This document shows, one piece after another, positions 42,998 to 51,645 of a stretch of 64,000 nt of DNA; positions within the stretch are counted from its first letter, which is position 1, and every line of letters begins with the position of its first letter. The position numbers and the translations under genes were made by a program. The notes below the pieces were generated by a model. It searched no databases. It had not been told where the DNA came from and saw nothing but the letters and a program-made list of their open reading frames with translations. This DNA is from DATAUK01 sp036268295 (lineage in GTDB: Bacteria; Actinomycetota; Actinomycetes; JAFAQI01): contig DATAUK010000050.1 of NCBI GenBank assembly GCA_036268295.1, forward strand, positions 62,001 through 126,000, read 5' to 3'.

Positions 42998-44187
42998 GAC
43001 CGCATCCAGACGTCGGGATCGGCGCGAAACCGCACCCGAAGCCGACCGTCCCGCAGCGCCGCACCGTCGATGACGCAGCGCCGCAGCGCACTCGGCAGCG
43101 CCAGCGTCCGGCGATGCGATCCGACCGTCAGGACGAGGTCATCGCCCTTTCGCACCAGGTCGACATCGCGACGCTCGGCAAGTGGCAGCGCCAGCGACAT
43201 CACGAACTCATCGTTGCTGACCCGTTCGACGATCAGCGGGTCGGGCGTTGTGACAACCGCGAGCGGGTCGTTATCGGAGTACGCCGAAACTGCCAGCGCC
43301 GACAGCGAGTTGAGCCCGACCGGCTCGTTCGCGGCGTACCCCGCCTGCCACAGCGGCAGCCCGGGGAACGACGTCGCAATCTCGGCCAGCTGGGTCTGTT
43401 GGGCCGCGACCCAGCCGGCGCGCCAGCTATCGGGCGTGGCGTCGGCAGGGAAGACCCGGTTCGCGACGATGCCGTCGACGCGATAGCCGTAGAGCGACAG
43501 TGACGTCAAAGTGCGGCGGGCTTCGGCAACGACGACCGCTTCCGGAGTCATGACCAGTCGCACCGAGGTCGTGGCCGGGTCGGTCAGCAGGTCACGTACT
43601 TCGGCTAGCTCGCTCGAGAGCCGATCAATCGCGTCGAAGACCGCGTCCGGCGGCAGCGGCAACCCGGCGAGGTGGATCAGGACCGGGCGAAGCGTGCGCA
43701 TCAGGCGGCGATCGGGCGGGAACATCCGCTGCATCCACCAGCGCAGCGCCTCCGGCAACGCCAGCAACCGCAACGTTTCTCCGGTCGGCGCACAGTCGAC
43801 GACGATGGTGTCCCAGCGGCCACTCGCGACCTGCTCCCGCAGCGCGAGCAGCGCCAGCACCTCTTCGGCCCCCGGCAGCACGGTGAGCTCCTCGGCTTCG
43901 AGCGGGTCGACGCCACCCTGCTCGAGGATCTCGCGCAGGTAGTGCTGCACGTCCCGCCAGCTCGCCTCGAAGGCTCGTTGCGTGTCGACCTGCTGCCCGT
44001 AGAGCCCGGTGTCGATCTCAGTCGGCTCGGCGCCGAGATCGACCGCGAAGGTGTCGGACAGCGAATGCGCGGGGTCGGTGGACAGGACCAGGGTCTTGCT
44101 GCCGCGCGATGCCGACAGGACAGCCGTCGCCGCGGATGTCGTCGTCTTGCCGACGCCACCCTTGCCGGTGAACAGCAGAATCCGCAT
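42994..44187 (-). CDS. ArsA family ATPase
   Basis: A 397-residue deviant-Walker-A ATPase. P-loop FTGKGGVGKTTTSAA at residues 6-20, DPAHSLSDTF switch I, VVDCAPTGETLRLL Walker B/switch II. One nucleotide domain followed by a C-terminal small beta domain (DVDLVRKGDDLVLTVG), as in the mycobacterial Rv2184c group rather than the duplicated arsenite pump ATPase. No arsB or arsR nearby, so arsenic transport is not implied. Confidence 0.9.
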   Translation of the reverse strand: MRILLFTGKGGVGKTTTSAATAVLSASRGSKTLVLSTDPAHSLSDTFAVDLGAEPTEIDTGLYGQQVDTQRAFEASWRDVQHYLREILEQGGVDPLEAEELTVLPGAEEVLALLALREQVASGRWDTIVVDCAPTGETLRLLALPEALRWWMQRMFPPDRRLMRTLRPVLIHLAGLPLPPDAVFDAIDRLSSELAEVRDLLTDPATTSVRLVMTPEAVVVAEARRTLTSLSLYGYRVDGIVANRVFPADATPDSWRAGWVAAQQTQLAEIATSFPGLPLWQAGYAANEPVGLNSLSALAVSAYSDNDPLAVVTTPDPLIVERVSNDEFVMSLALPLAERRDVDLVRKGDDLVLTVGSHRRTLALPSALRRCVIDGAALRDGRLRVRFRADPDVWMRS

Positions 44188-44223
44188 CGCGTCAGGCTAG
44201 TGGTACAGATGCGTCGGACACGG

Positions 44224-44661
44224 CTAGGTCGTCGACTCGACGCGCTTCTTTAATCCCTTCAGCGCGGTGTCCATGATCATCTTTTCGGCCTTGCGCTTGA
44301 ACATTCCGAGCATCGGCACGGAGAGATCGACCGCGAGCCGGTAGGTGACCTTGGTCGCATCGCCTGACTCGGCCAGCTCGTAGCTGCCTTCCTGCGACTT
44401 CATCGCGCGGCCCTTGACGAGATGCCAGTCGACCCGATCCTCACCGTCCCAGTCGTAGGCGAGGGTGTAGGTGTCCTTCAGGACTCCGGCGTCGAGCGTG
44501 AACGTCGCGGTGGCGCCGCGGCCGTCGTCTCCGACCTCGTCGATGGTCACCGACTTGATCGCCGTCGACCACTGCGGATAGGACTCGAAGTCGGCGATCA
44601 CCGCCATGATGGTCTGCTTGTCAGCGTCGATCACAATGCTGGAACTGGCCTTCTCGACCAC
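44224..44661 (-). CDS. SRPBCC family protein (Rv2185c/TB16.3-like)
   Basis: A 145-residue START/polyketide-cyclase-like protein: SSIVIDADKQTIMAVIADFE at the start, YPQWSTAIKSVTI, and a C-terminal helix with MLGMFKRKAEKMIMDTALK. The fold binds hydrophobic ligands; the ligand is not known. It has GGAGGT 6 nt before the GTG. It follows the order ArsA, SRPBCC, acyl-CoA ligase seen in mycobacteria. Confidence 0.85.
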   Translation of the reverse strand: MVEKASSSIVIDADKQTIMAVIADFESYPQWSTAIKSVTIDEVGDDGRGATATFTLDAGVLKDTYTLAYDWDGEDRVDWHLVKGRAMKSQEGSYELAESGDATKVTYRLAVDLSVPMLGMFKRKAEKMIMDTALKGLKKRVESTT

Positions 44662-44697
44662 AGCGACCTCCTTGTCGTGCGGTGACCCTAACCCGAC

Positions 44698-45462
44698 TCA
44701 CCAATTCAGCACGTACGGCGTACCCCGACCACGGAAGTGACCGACGTTGACGCATTCGGTTCGACCGACCCGAGTGCGCCGCGACAGCGGGTTGTGGACG
44801 TGCCCGAACAGCACCAGGTCGGGCTGCGTCGCCCGGATCGCCTCGAGCACGGCCGCACTTCCCCGCTCCATCCGCCGCGCTCTCACGTCGTAGAGCAGCT
44901 CGGGGACGTCGGGCGGGATGTGGCAGCACAGCACGTCCACCGCGCCAACTGCCGCAACCTTCGCGGCATACGCTTCGTCGCTGATCTCGTACGGCGTTCG
45001 CATCGGCGTCTGCAGCCCACCACCGACGAAGCCGAAGCTGCGACCACCGATCTCGACCACCTCGCCGTCGAGCACCTGCACCCCATCGCGCTCGTAGTCG
45101 GGCCACAGCTCCGGCAGATCGACGTTCCCGTACGTCACATAGGCCGGCGTGGGCATGGCGGCGAACAGCGCGGCGTACTGCGCTCGCACCGCGGCCTCGA
45201 TTGCCTGCTGCCGGTCGCCGACCTGCGCCCACAGGCCACGTGAGAACTGCCGTGCCTCATCGAACTCGCGCCTGGCGCGCAGCGCCACCAGCTCGGTCGC
45301 TGCCTCGGCGCCGAACATCTCCCCGAAGATCCCGGCGGCCGGGTCGTCGTAGTCGAGGAAAAGCACGAGATCGCCGAGACAGATCAGGGCATCCGCGCCA
45401 TCGCCGGCGCGGGCCAGCGCATCGCTGCTCCCGTGAACATCGGAGACCACGTGCAGCCGCAT
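44698..45462 (-). CDS. Metallophosphoesterase
   Basis: A 254-residue calcineurin-type phosphoesterase. Metal ligands in VVSDVHGSSDAL, LICLGDLVLF, YVTYGNVD (GNxD in place of GNHD), LCCHIPPD and FGHVHNPLS. The substrate is unknown. The second of two adjacent ATG codons (45462) is preferred since a TAGGCT box ends seven bases upstream; the first ATG is at 45465. Confidence 0.85.
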   Translation of the reverse strand: MRLHVVSDVHGSSDALARAGDGADALICLGDLVLFLDYDDPAAGIFGEMFGAEAATELVALRARREFDEARQFSRGLWAQVGDRQQAIEAAVRAQYAALFAAMPTPAYVTYGNVDLPELWPDYERDGVQVLDGEVVEIGGRSFGFVGGGLQTPMRTPYEISDEAYAAKVAAVGAVDVLCCHIPPDVPELLYDVRARRMERGSAAVLEAIRATQPDLVLFGHVHNPLSRRTRVGRTECVNVGHFRGRGTPYVLNW

Positions 45463-45498
45463 CATCCGCAGCCTAGATACCCGGCCGGCGGACCCGGC

Positions 45499-46062
45499 TC
45501 AGAACAGGTGTCCGCCGAGCGTGGCGATCAGGATCAGCAGCAGCATGAACAGCACGCCGCCGGCGCCGATCACCATCCAGCGCTGACCGGCGGACATCTT
45601 CGCGACATCGCCGACCACCGGAAGCTTGGCGCTGAGCCGGTCCGCCGTACCGGCGAGGAACCCGGCACCACACGAGCTGCAGGAATCCAGCGACATCGGC
45701 ACCCGTTCGCCGCACCGCGGGCAGGGCCAACGCGGTTCGTCGGCGGCCGGCGGTCCAGCGTGGCGGCCGACCGAGGCGCTGGTCACGGTTGATGTTGGCA
45801 ACGCTGACGGTCCGGGTCCGGCGGACGCAGTGGCTGCGGCGTACTGCGGATCGGCGAGAGCTGCAACCGGCACCTCGACCCCCGCTACGGTCGCCAGCTC
45901 CGCTTGCAGGCCCGCTGGCGCGCTCTGTGACGGCACAGTGACCGGCTCGGTGACCGGCTCGCGGACAGGCTCCGGCTGGCGCAGTACGGCGTAGCACAAC
46001 GAACACCACTGCGCCGTTGCAGGCACGACCGCACCGCAAGCGGGACAACGCACATCGCTCAC
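45499..46062 (-). CDS. Double zinc-ribbon membrane protein
   Basis: A 187-residue protein with an N-terminal zinc ribbon (CPACGAVV ... WCSLCYAV, residues 6-26), an Ala/Pro/Thr-rich linker, a second ribbon (CPRCGERV ... SCSSCGAGF, about residues 113-136) and one C-terminal membrane helix (about 163-181). Tail-anchored proteins with this layout are common in actinomycetes; function unknown. Confidence 0.75.
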   Translation of the reverse strand: MSDVRCPACGAVVPATAQWCSLCYAVLRQPEPVREPVTEPVTVPSQSAPAGLQAELATVAGVEVPVAALADPQYAAATASAGPGPSALPTSTVTSASVGRHAGPPAADEPRWPCPRCGERVPMSLDSCSSCGAGFLAGTADRLSAKLPVVGDVAKMSAGQRWMVIGAGGVLFMLLLILIATLGGHLF

Positions 46063-46234
46063 GTACCACTCCTCGGCAGGTTCAGCGCCGGACTAAACGC
46101 CCATCTCGGCCGTTGCCGCGCGCGCCTGCCGGCCAGGATGGGCTCGCACCGGTCGCTTTCCGCTTCGGGCGACCGCGACTAACGTGGCACCCGAAGCGTT
46201 GGCGGTTGCGCAACGCACGGGTCGAGGAGAGTGC

Positions 46235-48040
46235 GTGTCGGAGTTCTCGGTACCTGCGGATTTCCGCATTCCTGACGATGCCAACCTGACCGACGCGATC
46301 GTCGGCAATGCCGCCGAGCATCCCGAGCGCGTCATGTTCAGCCGCAAGGTCGACGGCGAGTGGCAGCCGGTCACCGCGCGCGCATTCAACGAGCAGGTCA
46401 GCGCACTCGCGGCCGGGTTCATCGCAGCTGGCGTTCAGCCGGGCGAGCGGGTCTGCATCATGTCGAGCACGAGATATGAGTGGACGCTGCTCGACTACGC
46501 GATCTGGACCGCCGGCGCCGTACCCGTCCCGATCTATGAGACCTCGTCGTCGGAGCAGATCGAGTGGATCGTCTCGGACTCCGGCGCGGTCGGCATCGTG
46601 CTGGAGTCCGCCGCCCACCGCAAGAGCTACGACGAGGTCAGCAAGTCGCTGAAGGACGTCCGCAACGTCTGGAGCATCGAGGACGGCTCGATCGAAGAGC
46701 TGGTGACCGAGGGCAAGAGCGTCAGTGCCGACGATATCGGGCAGCGGCGGCGCACGCTGACGCCGGAGAGCCTTGCGACCGTCATCTATACCTCCGGCAC
46801 CACCGGTCGCCCGAAAGGCTGCGAGCTGACCCACCGCAACTTCCTGTTCGACGCCACGTCGACCAGTCAGGGCATGGAGGACCTGTTCGGCGAGGGCCAG
46901 TCGACGTTGCTGTTCCTGCCGCTGGCGCACGTCTTCGCCCGGATGATCGAGGTGGGCTGCGTCCAAAGCGGAGTCCGGATGGGCCACACCGCGGACATCA
47001 AGAACCTGATCCCTGACCTCGCGGTCTTCAAGCCGACGTTCCTGCTCTCGGTCCCCCGCGTCTTCGAGAAGGTCTACAACACCGCCAAGCAGCGGGCCCA
47101 CGCCGACGGTAAAGGCGCCGTTTTCGACCTGGCTGAGAGCGTGGCGATCAAATACAGCGAGTCGCTCGACGGCAACCCGCTCAAGCGGGCGACCTACGAG
47201 CTGCCACACCGCATCTTCGATGCCCTGGTCTACTCCAAGCTGCGGGCCGCGCTCGGTGGACAGGCGATCGGCGCGATCTCGGGCGGCGCGCCGCTCGGCG
47301 CCCGGCTCGGTCACTTCTTCCGCGGCTGCGGAATCCCGATCTACGAGGGGTACGGACTGACCGAGACTTGCGCCGGCGCCACCATCAACCGGCCAGCCGC
47401 GATGAAGGTCGGCTCGGTCGGGCGCCCGATCCCGGGCTGCTCCGTGCGCATCGCCGAGGACGGCGAGATCCTGCTCAGCGGGGGCAACATCTTCACCGGC
47501 TACTACCGGAACCCGAATGCGACCGGTGAGGCGCTCGAGGCCGATGGCTGGTTCCACACCGGCGACATCGGGCAGCTCGACGACGAGGGCTATCTCACGA
47601 TCACCGGCCGCAAGAAGGAGCTGATCGTGACCGCCGGCGGCAAGAATGTCGCCCCCGCCGTACTCGAGGACCGGCTGCGTGCCAACCCGCTGGTCAGCCA
47701 GTGTCTGGTCGTCGGCGACCAGAAGCCTTTCATCGCGGCCCTCGTCACGATCGACGAAGAAGCGTTCCCGGCGTGGAAGTCCTCGCACGGCAAGCCCGAC
47801 GACGCCACCGTCGGCGACCTGGTCGATGACCCTGACCTGCGCTCCGACATCCAGGCCGCGATCGACGAGACCAACAAGGCGGTGTCCAAGGCCGAGTCGA
47901 TCAAGGCGTTCCGGATCCTCGCCGACGACTGGACCGTCGAAAGCGGCCACCTCACGCCGTCGCTGAAGGTCAAGCGCAACGTCGTTCTGGACGACTACGC
48001 CGCGGACGTCACCGCGATCTACTCAGGCTCGAAGAACTAG
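46235..48040 (+). CDS. fadD15: Long-chain fatty-acid--CoA ligase (FadD15-like)
   Basis: A 601-residue AMP-forming ligase. The P-loop YTSGTTGRPKGCELTHRN, gate motif YGLTETCAG, GWFHTGDIG and the catalytic-lysine region GRKKELIVTAGGKN (late hinge) with SLKVKRNVV at the end are intact. It activates long-chain fatty acids. The GTG at 46235 is chosen because GAGGAG lies 6 nt upstream and the family N-terminus begins there. It is the positional match of Rv2187. Confidence 0.92.
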   Translation: MSEFSVPADFRIPDDANLTDAIVGNAAEHPERVMFSRKVDGEWQPVTARAFNEQVSALAAGFIAAGVQPGERVCIMSSTRYEWTLLDYAIWTAGAVPVPIYETSSSEQIEWIVSDSGAVGIVLESAAHRKSYDEVSKSLKDVRNVWSIEDGSIEELVTEGKSVSADDIGQRRRTLTPESLATVIYTSGTTGRPKGCELTHRNFLFDATSTSQGMEDLFGEGQSTLLFLPLAHVFARMIEVGCVQSGVRMGHTADIKNLIPDLAVFKPTFLLSVPRVFEKVYNTAKQRAHADGKGAVFDLAESVAIKYSESLDGNPLKRATYELPHRIFDALVYSKLRAALGGQAIGAISGGAPLGARLGHFFRGCGIPIYEGYGLTETCAGATINRPAAMKVGSVGRPIPGCSVRIAEDGEILLSGGNIFTGYYRNPNATGEALEADGWFHTGDIGQLDDEGYLTITGRKKELIVTAGGKNVAPAVLEDRLRANPLVSQCLVVGDQKPFIAALVTIDEEAFPAWKSSHGKPDDATVGDLVDDPDLRSDIQAAIDETNKAVSKAESIKAFRILADDWTVESGHLTPSLKVKRNVVLDDYAADVTAIYSGSKN

Positions 48041-48053
48041 CTCGACCTTCCGG

Positions 48054-49184
48054 TCACGCCCAGCCCAGCAGGTCGGTGAAGTCGCGGACCGTCGACTCCC
48101 ACGACCACGCGTCGCGCACCCATTCCCGGCCGCGTTCGCCCATCGCCGCCGCGGCAGTGGGATCGGCGAGCAGGCCGGACACCACGGCGGCAATCTCACC
48201 CACCGAGCTGCCGTCGACTAGCCGGCCGGTCTGTCGGTCGAGTACGGCGTCAACCGAGCCACCTGAGCGACCGGCTACGACCGGCAGCGCGCAGGCTGCT
48301 GCCTCGAGGAAGACCATGCCGAGGCCCTCGACATCGAGCCCGCCGAGCCGCTCGCGGCACGGCATCGCGAAGACATCTCCGACGCCGTACCACGCCGGGA
48401 GGTCGGCGTGATCGACCGATCCGGTGACAGTGACGTGCTCGGCAACGCCGAGCCCGGTGGCGAGCTTGGCGAGGCGGGCGCGAGACGGACCGCCGCCAAC
48501 CAGCACGAGTGCAGCGCCGGGGACCCGCCGGCGGATCTCTGGGAGCGCCCTGATCATCGCGTCCTGGCCCTTGCGCGGCATCAGCCGCGACACGCACACC
48601 ACGACCGGCCGATCGCCTAGGTCAAGGTCAGCTCGCCGCTGCCCGCCGCCGGCGTCCGGCCGGAAGGTCTCGCTGTCGACCGCGGGGACCAGCCGGCGGA
48701 GCCGGTCGGCGTGCCTCCCGATCGAAGCGGCCAAACGAGCGCGCGTGTAGTCGCCGAGATAGGTCACCACATCGACGTTGGCGGCGATCCGGCGCAGCAG
48801 CGAACGCGCCGCCGGCAGCGCTGCCCAGCCGACCTCGTGACCGTGGGTCGAGGCGACGATCCACTGCGCGCCGGCGGCCCGCAGCGGCGCGGCCAACAGG
48901 CCGAGCGGCGCTGCCGCGCCGAACCATACGTCGGTGCACTCCCGCTCACGGAACAACTCCAGCGCGTGACGGCGAACAGCGGCGCTCGGAAGCAGCACCG
49001 AGGTGTCGTGGCGGACCACCGAGAACGGCTGCGTGGCATCCCACGCCTGCCAACCGCGCCATTTCGAGGTCAGCACGACGACCTGCTCGGGTGGCAGTCG
49101 GGAGACGACGCCGTGAACGAACGACTGGATGCCACCAGGGCGCGGCGGAAAGTCGTTCGTCACGACCAGCAGGCGGCGCGTCAT
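48054..49184 (-). CDS. pimB: GT4 mannosyltransferase, PimB-type
   Basis: A 376-residue GT-B glycosyltransferase. TNDFPPRPGGIQSFVHG at the start, STHGHEVGW, VSRLMPRKGQD and the E-x7-E segment RERLGGLDVEGLGMVFLEAA are typical of the GDP-mannose-dependent enzyme adding the second mannose to phosphatidylinositol mannoside. It occupies the Rv2188c position. PIM synthesis by this organism is inferred, not shown. It overlaps the next gene by 4 bp. Confidence 0.85.
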   Translation of the reverse strand: MTRRLLVVTNDFPPRPGGIQSFVHGVVSRLPPEQVVVLTSKWRGWQAWDATQPFSVVRHDTSVLLPSAAVRRHALELFRERECTDVWFGAAAPLGLLAAPLRAAGAQWIVASTHGHEVGWAALPAARSLLRRIAANVDVVTYLGDYTRARLAASIGRHADRLRRLVPAVDSETFRPDAGGGQRRADLDLGDRPVVVCVSRLMPRKGQDAMIRALPEIRRRVPGAALVLVGGGPSRARLAKLATGLGVAEHVTVTGSVDHADLPAWYGVGDVFAMPCRERLGGLDVEGLGMVFLEAAACALPVVAGRSGGSVDAVLDRQTGRLVDGSSVGEIAAVVSGLLADPTAAAAMGERGREWVRDAWSWESTVRDFTDLLGWA

Positions 49185-50575
49185 CCGACCAGCTCAGACC
49201 GTACGTAGTCACGCCACTGCACGGTGAACGTCGCATCGCTGATCCCGAGAACGCGGCGCAACGCGCCATTCACCGCCACCGCCGACGGCGGCGCTGAGGC
49301 GCCCACCGCGCGATAGAAGCGGACCAGGGCATCCTGGCCGTAGCGGGTCGCGATGGAGCGGCAGGCCAGCCAGCTCGTCTCGTATGCCTGCGGCAATGCC
49401 GGGTTGTCGCCCCGGAACGCCGCATCCCTCGGCAGCTTGGTCGGCGCTCGACCTGACCGAACGTCGGTCGCCAGCTCCGCGGCGGCGACCGTCGCGGCGA
49501 CGTCGGTGTCGTGGAATCCGACGTACTCTGCCAGTCCTTCCGAGAGCCACTTCGGCGTGGCGGCGCTGGTGTCGGCTCGACTCGCGACGTGGGTGAGCTC
49601 GTGGGCCAGCACGACATTGGCGCCGAGCGGGCCGAGCTTGGGCCAGTTGCGCGGGTTGATCGTGATCCGGTCGCCGACCGGCGCCTGGCTTCCCCGCACG
49701 TTGCCGACCTCCGAGCTGGTCAGTGCCGCAATCTGGTCCAGATCCCCGCGGTCGGCCGTGACCAGGCTCATCTCGTGCTGGGTCGAGGGCACCAGGACAA
49801 CCGCGCGCCGCGCCCAGTGCCGGCCCCAGACCGCCGTCACCTCGGGGATCGCGGTCTCAACCACCTGCGCGACCGCGGTCATCGTGGCAAGCTCGCTACC
49901 CGGGCCGAGCACCAGTGCCGGTCCGCGGCGTACCACGTCGACCGGCGCGTAGTCCCAGAGGCCGGTCGAGGAGACGTCGCCGCGGCGACGGAAGCCGGAC
50001 AGCGACGCGAGGTACCAGCGACCCGAGCGGTCCACAAAGGTCGGGTACTGCGGCAGATCGGTCGGCTGGCCGTCGAAGCCGGCCAGCCGGTAGTGCAGCG
50101 CGAAGCCGCTCGGGGCCCAGGCCGGTGCGTCGTAGTGCCGGGCCCGGCTCGTCGGCAGCCGCAGCGACCCCGAGCCGAGGGTGTAGGACCAGCTCGTGAA
50201 CCTCACCCGCGCGGTGTTGGCGAACATCGTCGCCTCGGAACGCCGAAACTTCGTGGCGACCGGATCGATCGTGGCCATGAACCGCGCCCGGTCGTGGTGG
50301 ACCATCGCCGCGGCGCGCTCCCGGAGCAGCGACCGCACCGCCGTCAGGCGCGACGGAGTTGCCGCCGACCGCGGGTGCGCCGAGGACTGAGTCGCCCCCG
50401 GCACCGGCGGCTCGGCGCTCGGCGAGCCGGCCTGGTGGTTCGCGACGATGACGACCGCCGCGATGATCACGGCCAGTGAACCGGCAGCAAGCGCGACCCG
50501 CTGGCTGGAGCGACGAGGTCGCGGCGCATCGAGCGGACCGGGCCCGGGCTCGGTCACCTCGAGCTGCGCGGTCAC
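49181..50575 (-). CDS. Membrane-anchored HExxH metallopeptidase-like protein
   Basis: A 464-residue protein with a Pro/Arg-rich cytoplasmic start, one membrane helix (about residues 26-44) and a large external domain. A first part (RERAAAMVHHDRARFMATID) is NTF2-like; the second carries VLAHELTHVAS and, about 20 residues on, GLAEYVGFHD, the gluzincin zinc site (HExxH plus Glu). It is likely a wall-side zinc peptidase; its substrate is unknown. The GTG at 50575 overlaps the sepH stop (GTGA). It is encoded between pimB and sepH, so an envelope or division role is plausible. Confidence 0.7.
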   Translation of the reverse strand: MTAQLEVTEPGPGPLDAPRPRRSSQRVALAAGSLAVIIAAVVIVANHQAGSPSAEPPVPGATQSSAHPRSAATPSRLTAVRSLLRERAAAMVHHDRARFMATIDPVATKFRRSEATMFANTARVRFTSWSYTLGSGSLRLPTSRARHYDAPAWAPSGFALHYRLAGFDGQPTDLPQYPTFVDRSGRWYLASLSGFRRRGDVSSTGLWDYAPVDVVRRGPALVLGPGSELATMTAVAQVVETAIPEVTAVWGRHWARRAVVLVPSTQHEMSLVTADRGDLDQIAALTSSEVGNVRGSQAPVGDRITINPRNWPKLGPLGANVVLAHELTHVASRADTSAATPKWLSEGLAEYVGFHDTDVAATVAAAELATDVRSGRAPTKLPRDAAFRGDNPALPQAYETSWLACRSIATRYGQDALVRFYRAVGASAPPSAVAVNGALRRVLGISDATFTVQWRDYVRSELVG

Positions 50576-51543
50576 GACCGGCGGCGAGCCCTCGCGGTTT
50601 CGGGCGCCTGCACGCCGAGCAGGACATCCGACCACGACGGTACGGCGACCCGCCCATTGGTCGGCGAGATGACGGGTGGCTCGAAGACCCTGGGCTTGCG
50701 CCGCGGCTTGCGGACCCGCTTGACCTTCGGCTGCGGCGGCGGCTTCACGACAGCGGTCTTAGCAGCCGCCTTGGCGGGCGCCTTCACCGCGGCGGGCTTG
50801 ACCGGCTTTGCCGCCGGCTTGGCTGCCACCGTCTTCGTGGCGGCTCGCTTGGTTGCGGCGCGTTTCGTCGCCGCGCGCTTGGTCGCTGCCCGCCTGGCCG
50901 GCGAACGCCGCGCCGGCGCGCGCTTGACGACCGGCTTCGGCGCGACCCGCTTGCGTCTGGCCGCCGGGGGCAGGTCTTCGGCACCCAGCCGGGTAGCGAG
51001 GGCGTTGATCGAGCTCAGCTGATGGTCAGCCGGCTGCCAGAGCCACGAGGCGGTGCGGGCACCGCCTCGGGCGGCGTAGCTCAACGCGACGATCCAGGCG
51101 CCGTCATCGCGGCGGCGCGCGGTCCAGGAGACGGTCTCGAACTTGATGCCGACGGTCGCGCCGAGGCGCTTTTCCACCATCTCGCCGAGCGGGGTTGTCG
51201 CCTCGTGGCTTCGGGAGCGCTTCAGGACCGCGGCACGGGCCTGCTCGATGATGAGGTCCCGCTCGGAGATGACCGGGCCGGCGTACCGGATCACCCGGGA
51301 GACCGGCACCCTGGCGAGCTTCGCGATCTGCTCCTCGGACTCCCCGGCCCGCAGCCGGGCCTGGATCTCCTTTGGAGACAGCTCGCTCTCGCGACGCTCG
51401 GAGTCATCGAGCTCGCCGCGGATCGCTGCCTGCAGCCGATTGTCGATCCGGACCGAGTGCGTCGCACGGACGGCATCCTCGGCGGTCGCCAGCAACACGA
51501 AGGTGCCGTCGTCGCTTAGTGAGACGACTTCCAATTGGCGCAC
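50572..51543 (-). CDS. sepH: Septation protein SepH
   Basis: A 323-residue SepH (DUF3071) protein, an actinobacterial activator of FtsZ assembly. The N-terminal VRQLEVVSLSDDGTFVLLAT and the HTH (SPKEIQARLRAGESEEQIAK, RVPVSRVIRYAGPV) are typical; the C-terminal third is a Lys/Ala/Pro/Arg-rich tail like histone H1, containing four RAATK units. The GTG at 51543 has GGGAGG 7 nt upstream and gives the family N-terminus; the longer frame adds 21 unrelated residues. Confidence 0.9.
   Translation of the reverse strand: MRQLEVVSLSDDGTFVLLATAEDAVRATHSVRIDNRLQAAIRGELDDSERRESELSPKEIQARLRAGESEEQIAKLARVPVSRVIRYAGPVISERDLIIEQARAAVLKRSRSHEATTPLGEMVEKRLGATVGIKFETVSWTARRRDDGAWIVALSYAARGGARTASWLWQPADHQLSSINALATRLGAEDLPPAARRKRVAPKPVVKRAPARRSPARRAATKRAATKRAATKRAATKTVAAKPAAKPVKPAAVKAPAKAAAKTAVVKPPPQPKVKRVRKPRRKPRVFEPPVISPTNGRVAVPSWSDVLLGVQAPETARARRRS
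50833..50892. repeat. 15-bp tandem repeat in sepH tail
   Basis: Four 15-bp units coding R-A-A-T-K on the minus strand, starting at 50892 and ending at 50833. Units differ at wobble bases, so the protein repeat is better conserved than the DNA. It lies in the disordered basic tail of SepH. Confidence 0.85.
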
Positions 51544-51645
51544 GCGCGAACCTCCCGGATCGGGACCAGGATGTCCCACCCAAGTGAAGTTTGCCTCGTC
51601 CGCCACGCCTGTAACAAGCCCCGCGCTTGTTACACGCTCAAAACG

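Noticed and set aside
46082..47950. 622-codon minus-strand frame opposite the acyl-CoA ligase
   Set aside because: Antisense shadow; the plus strand has all ligase motifs and a good start.
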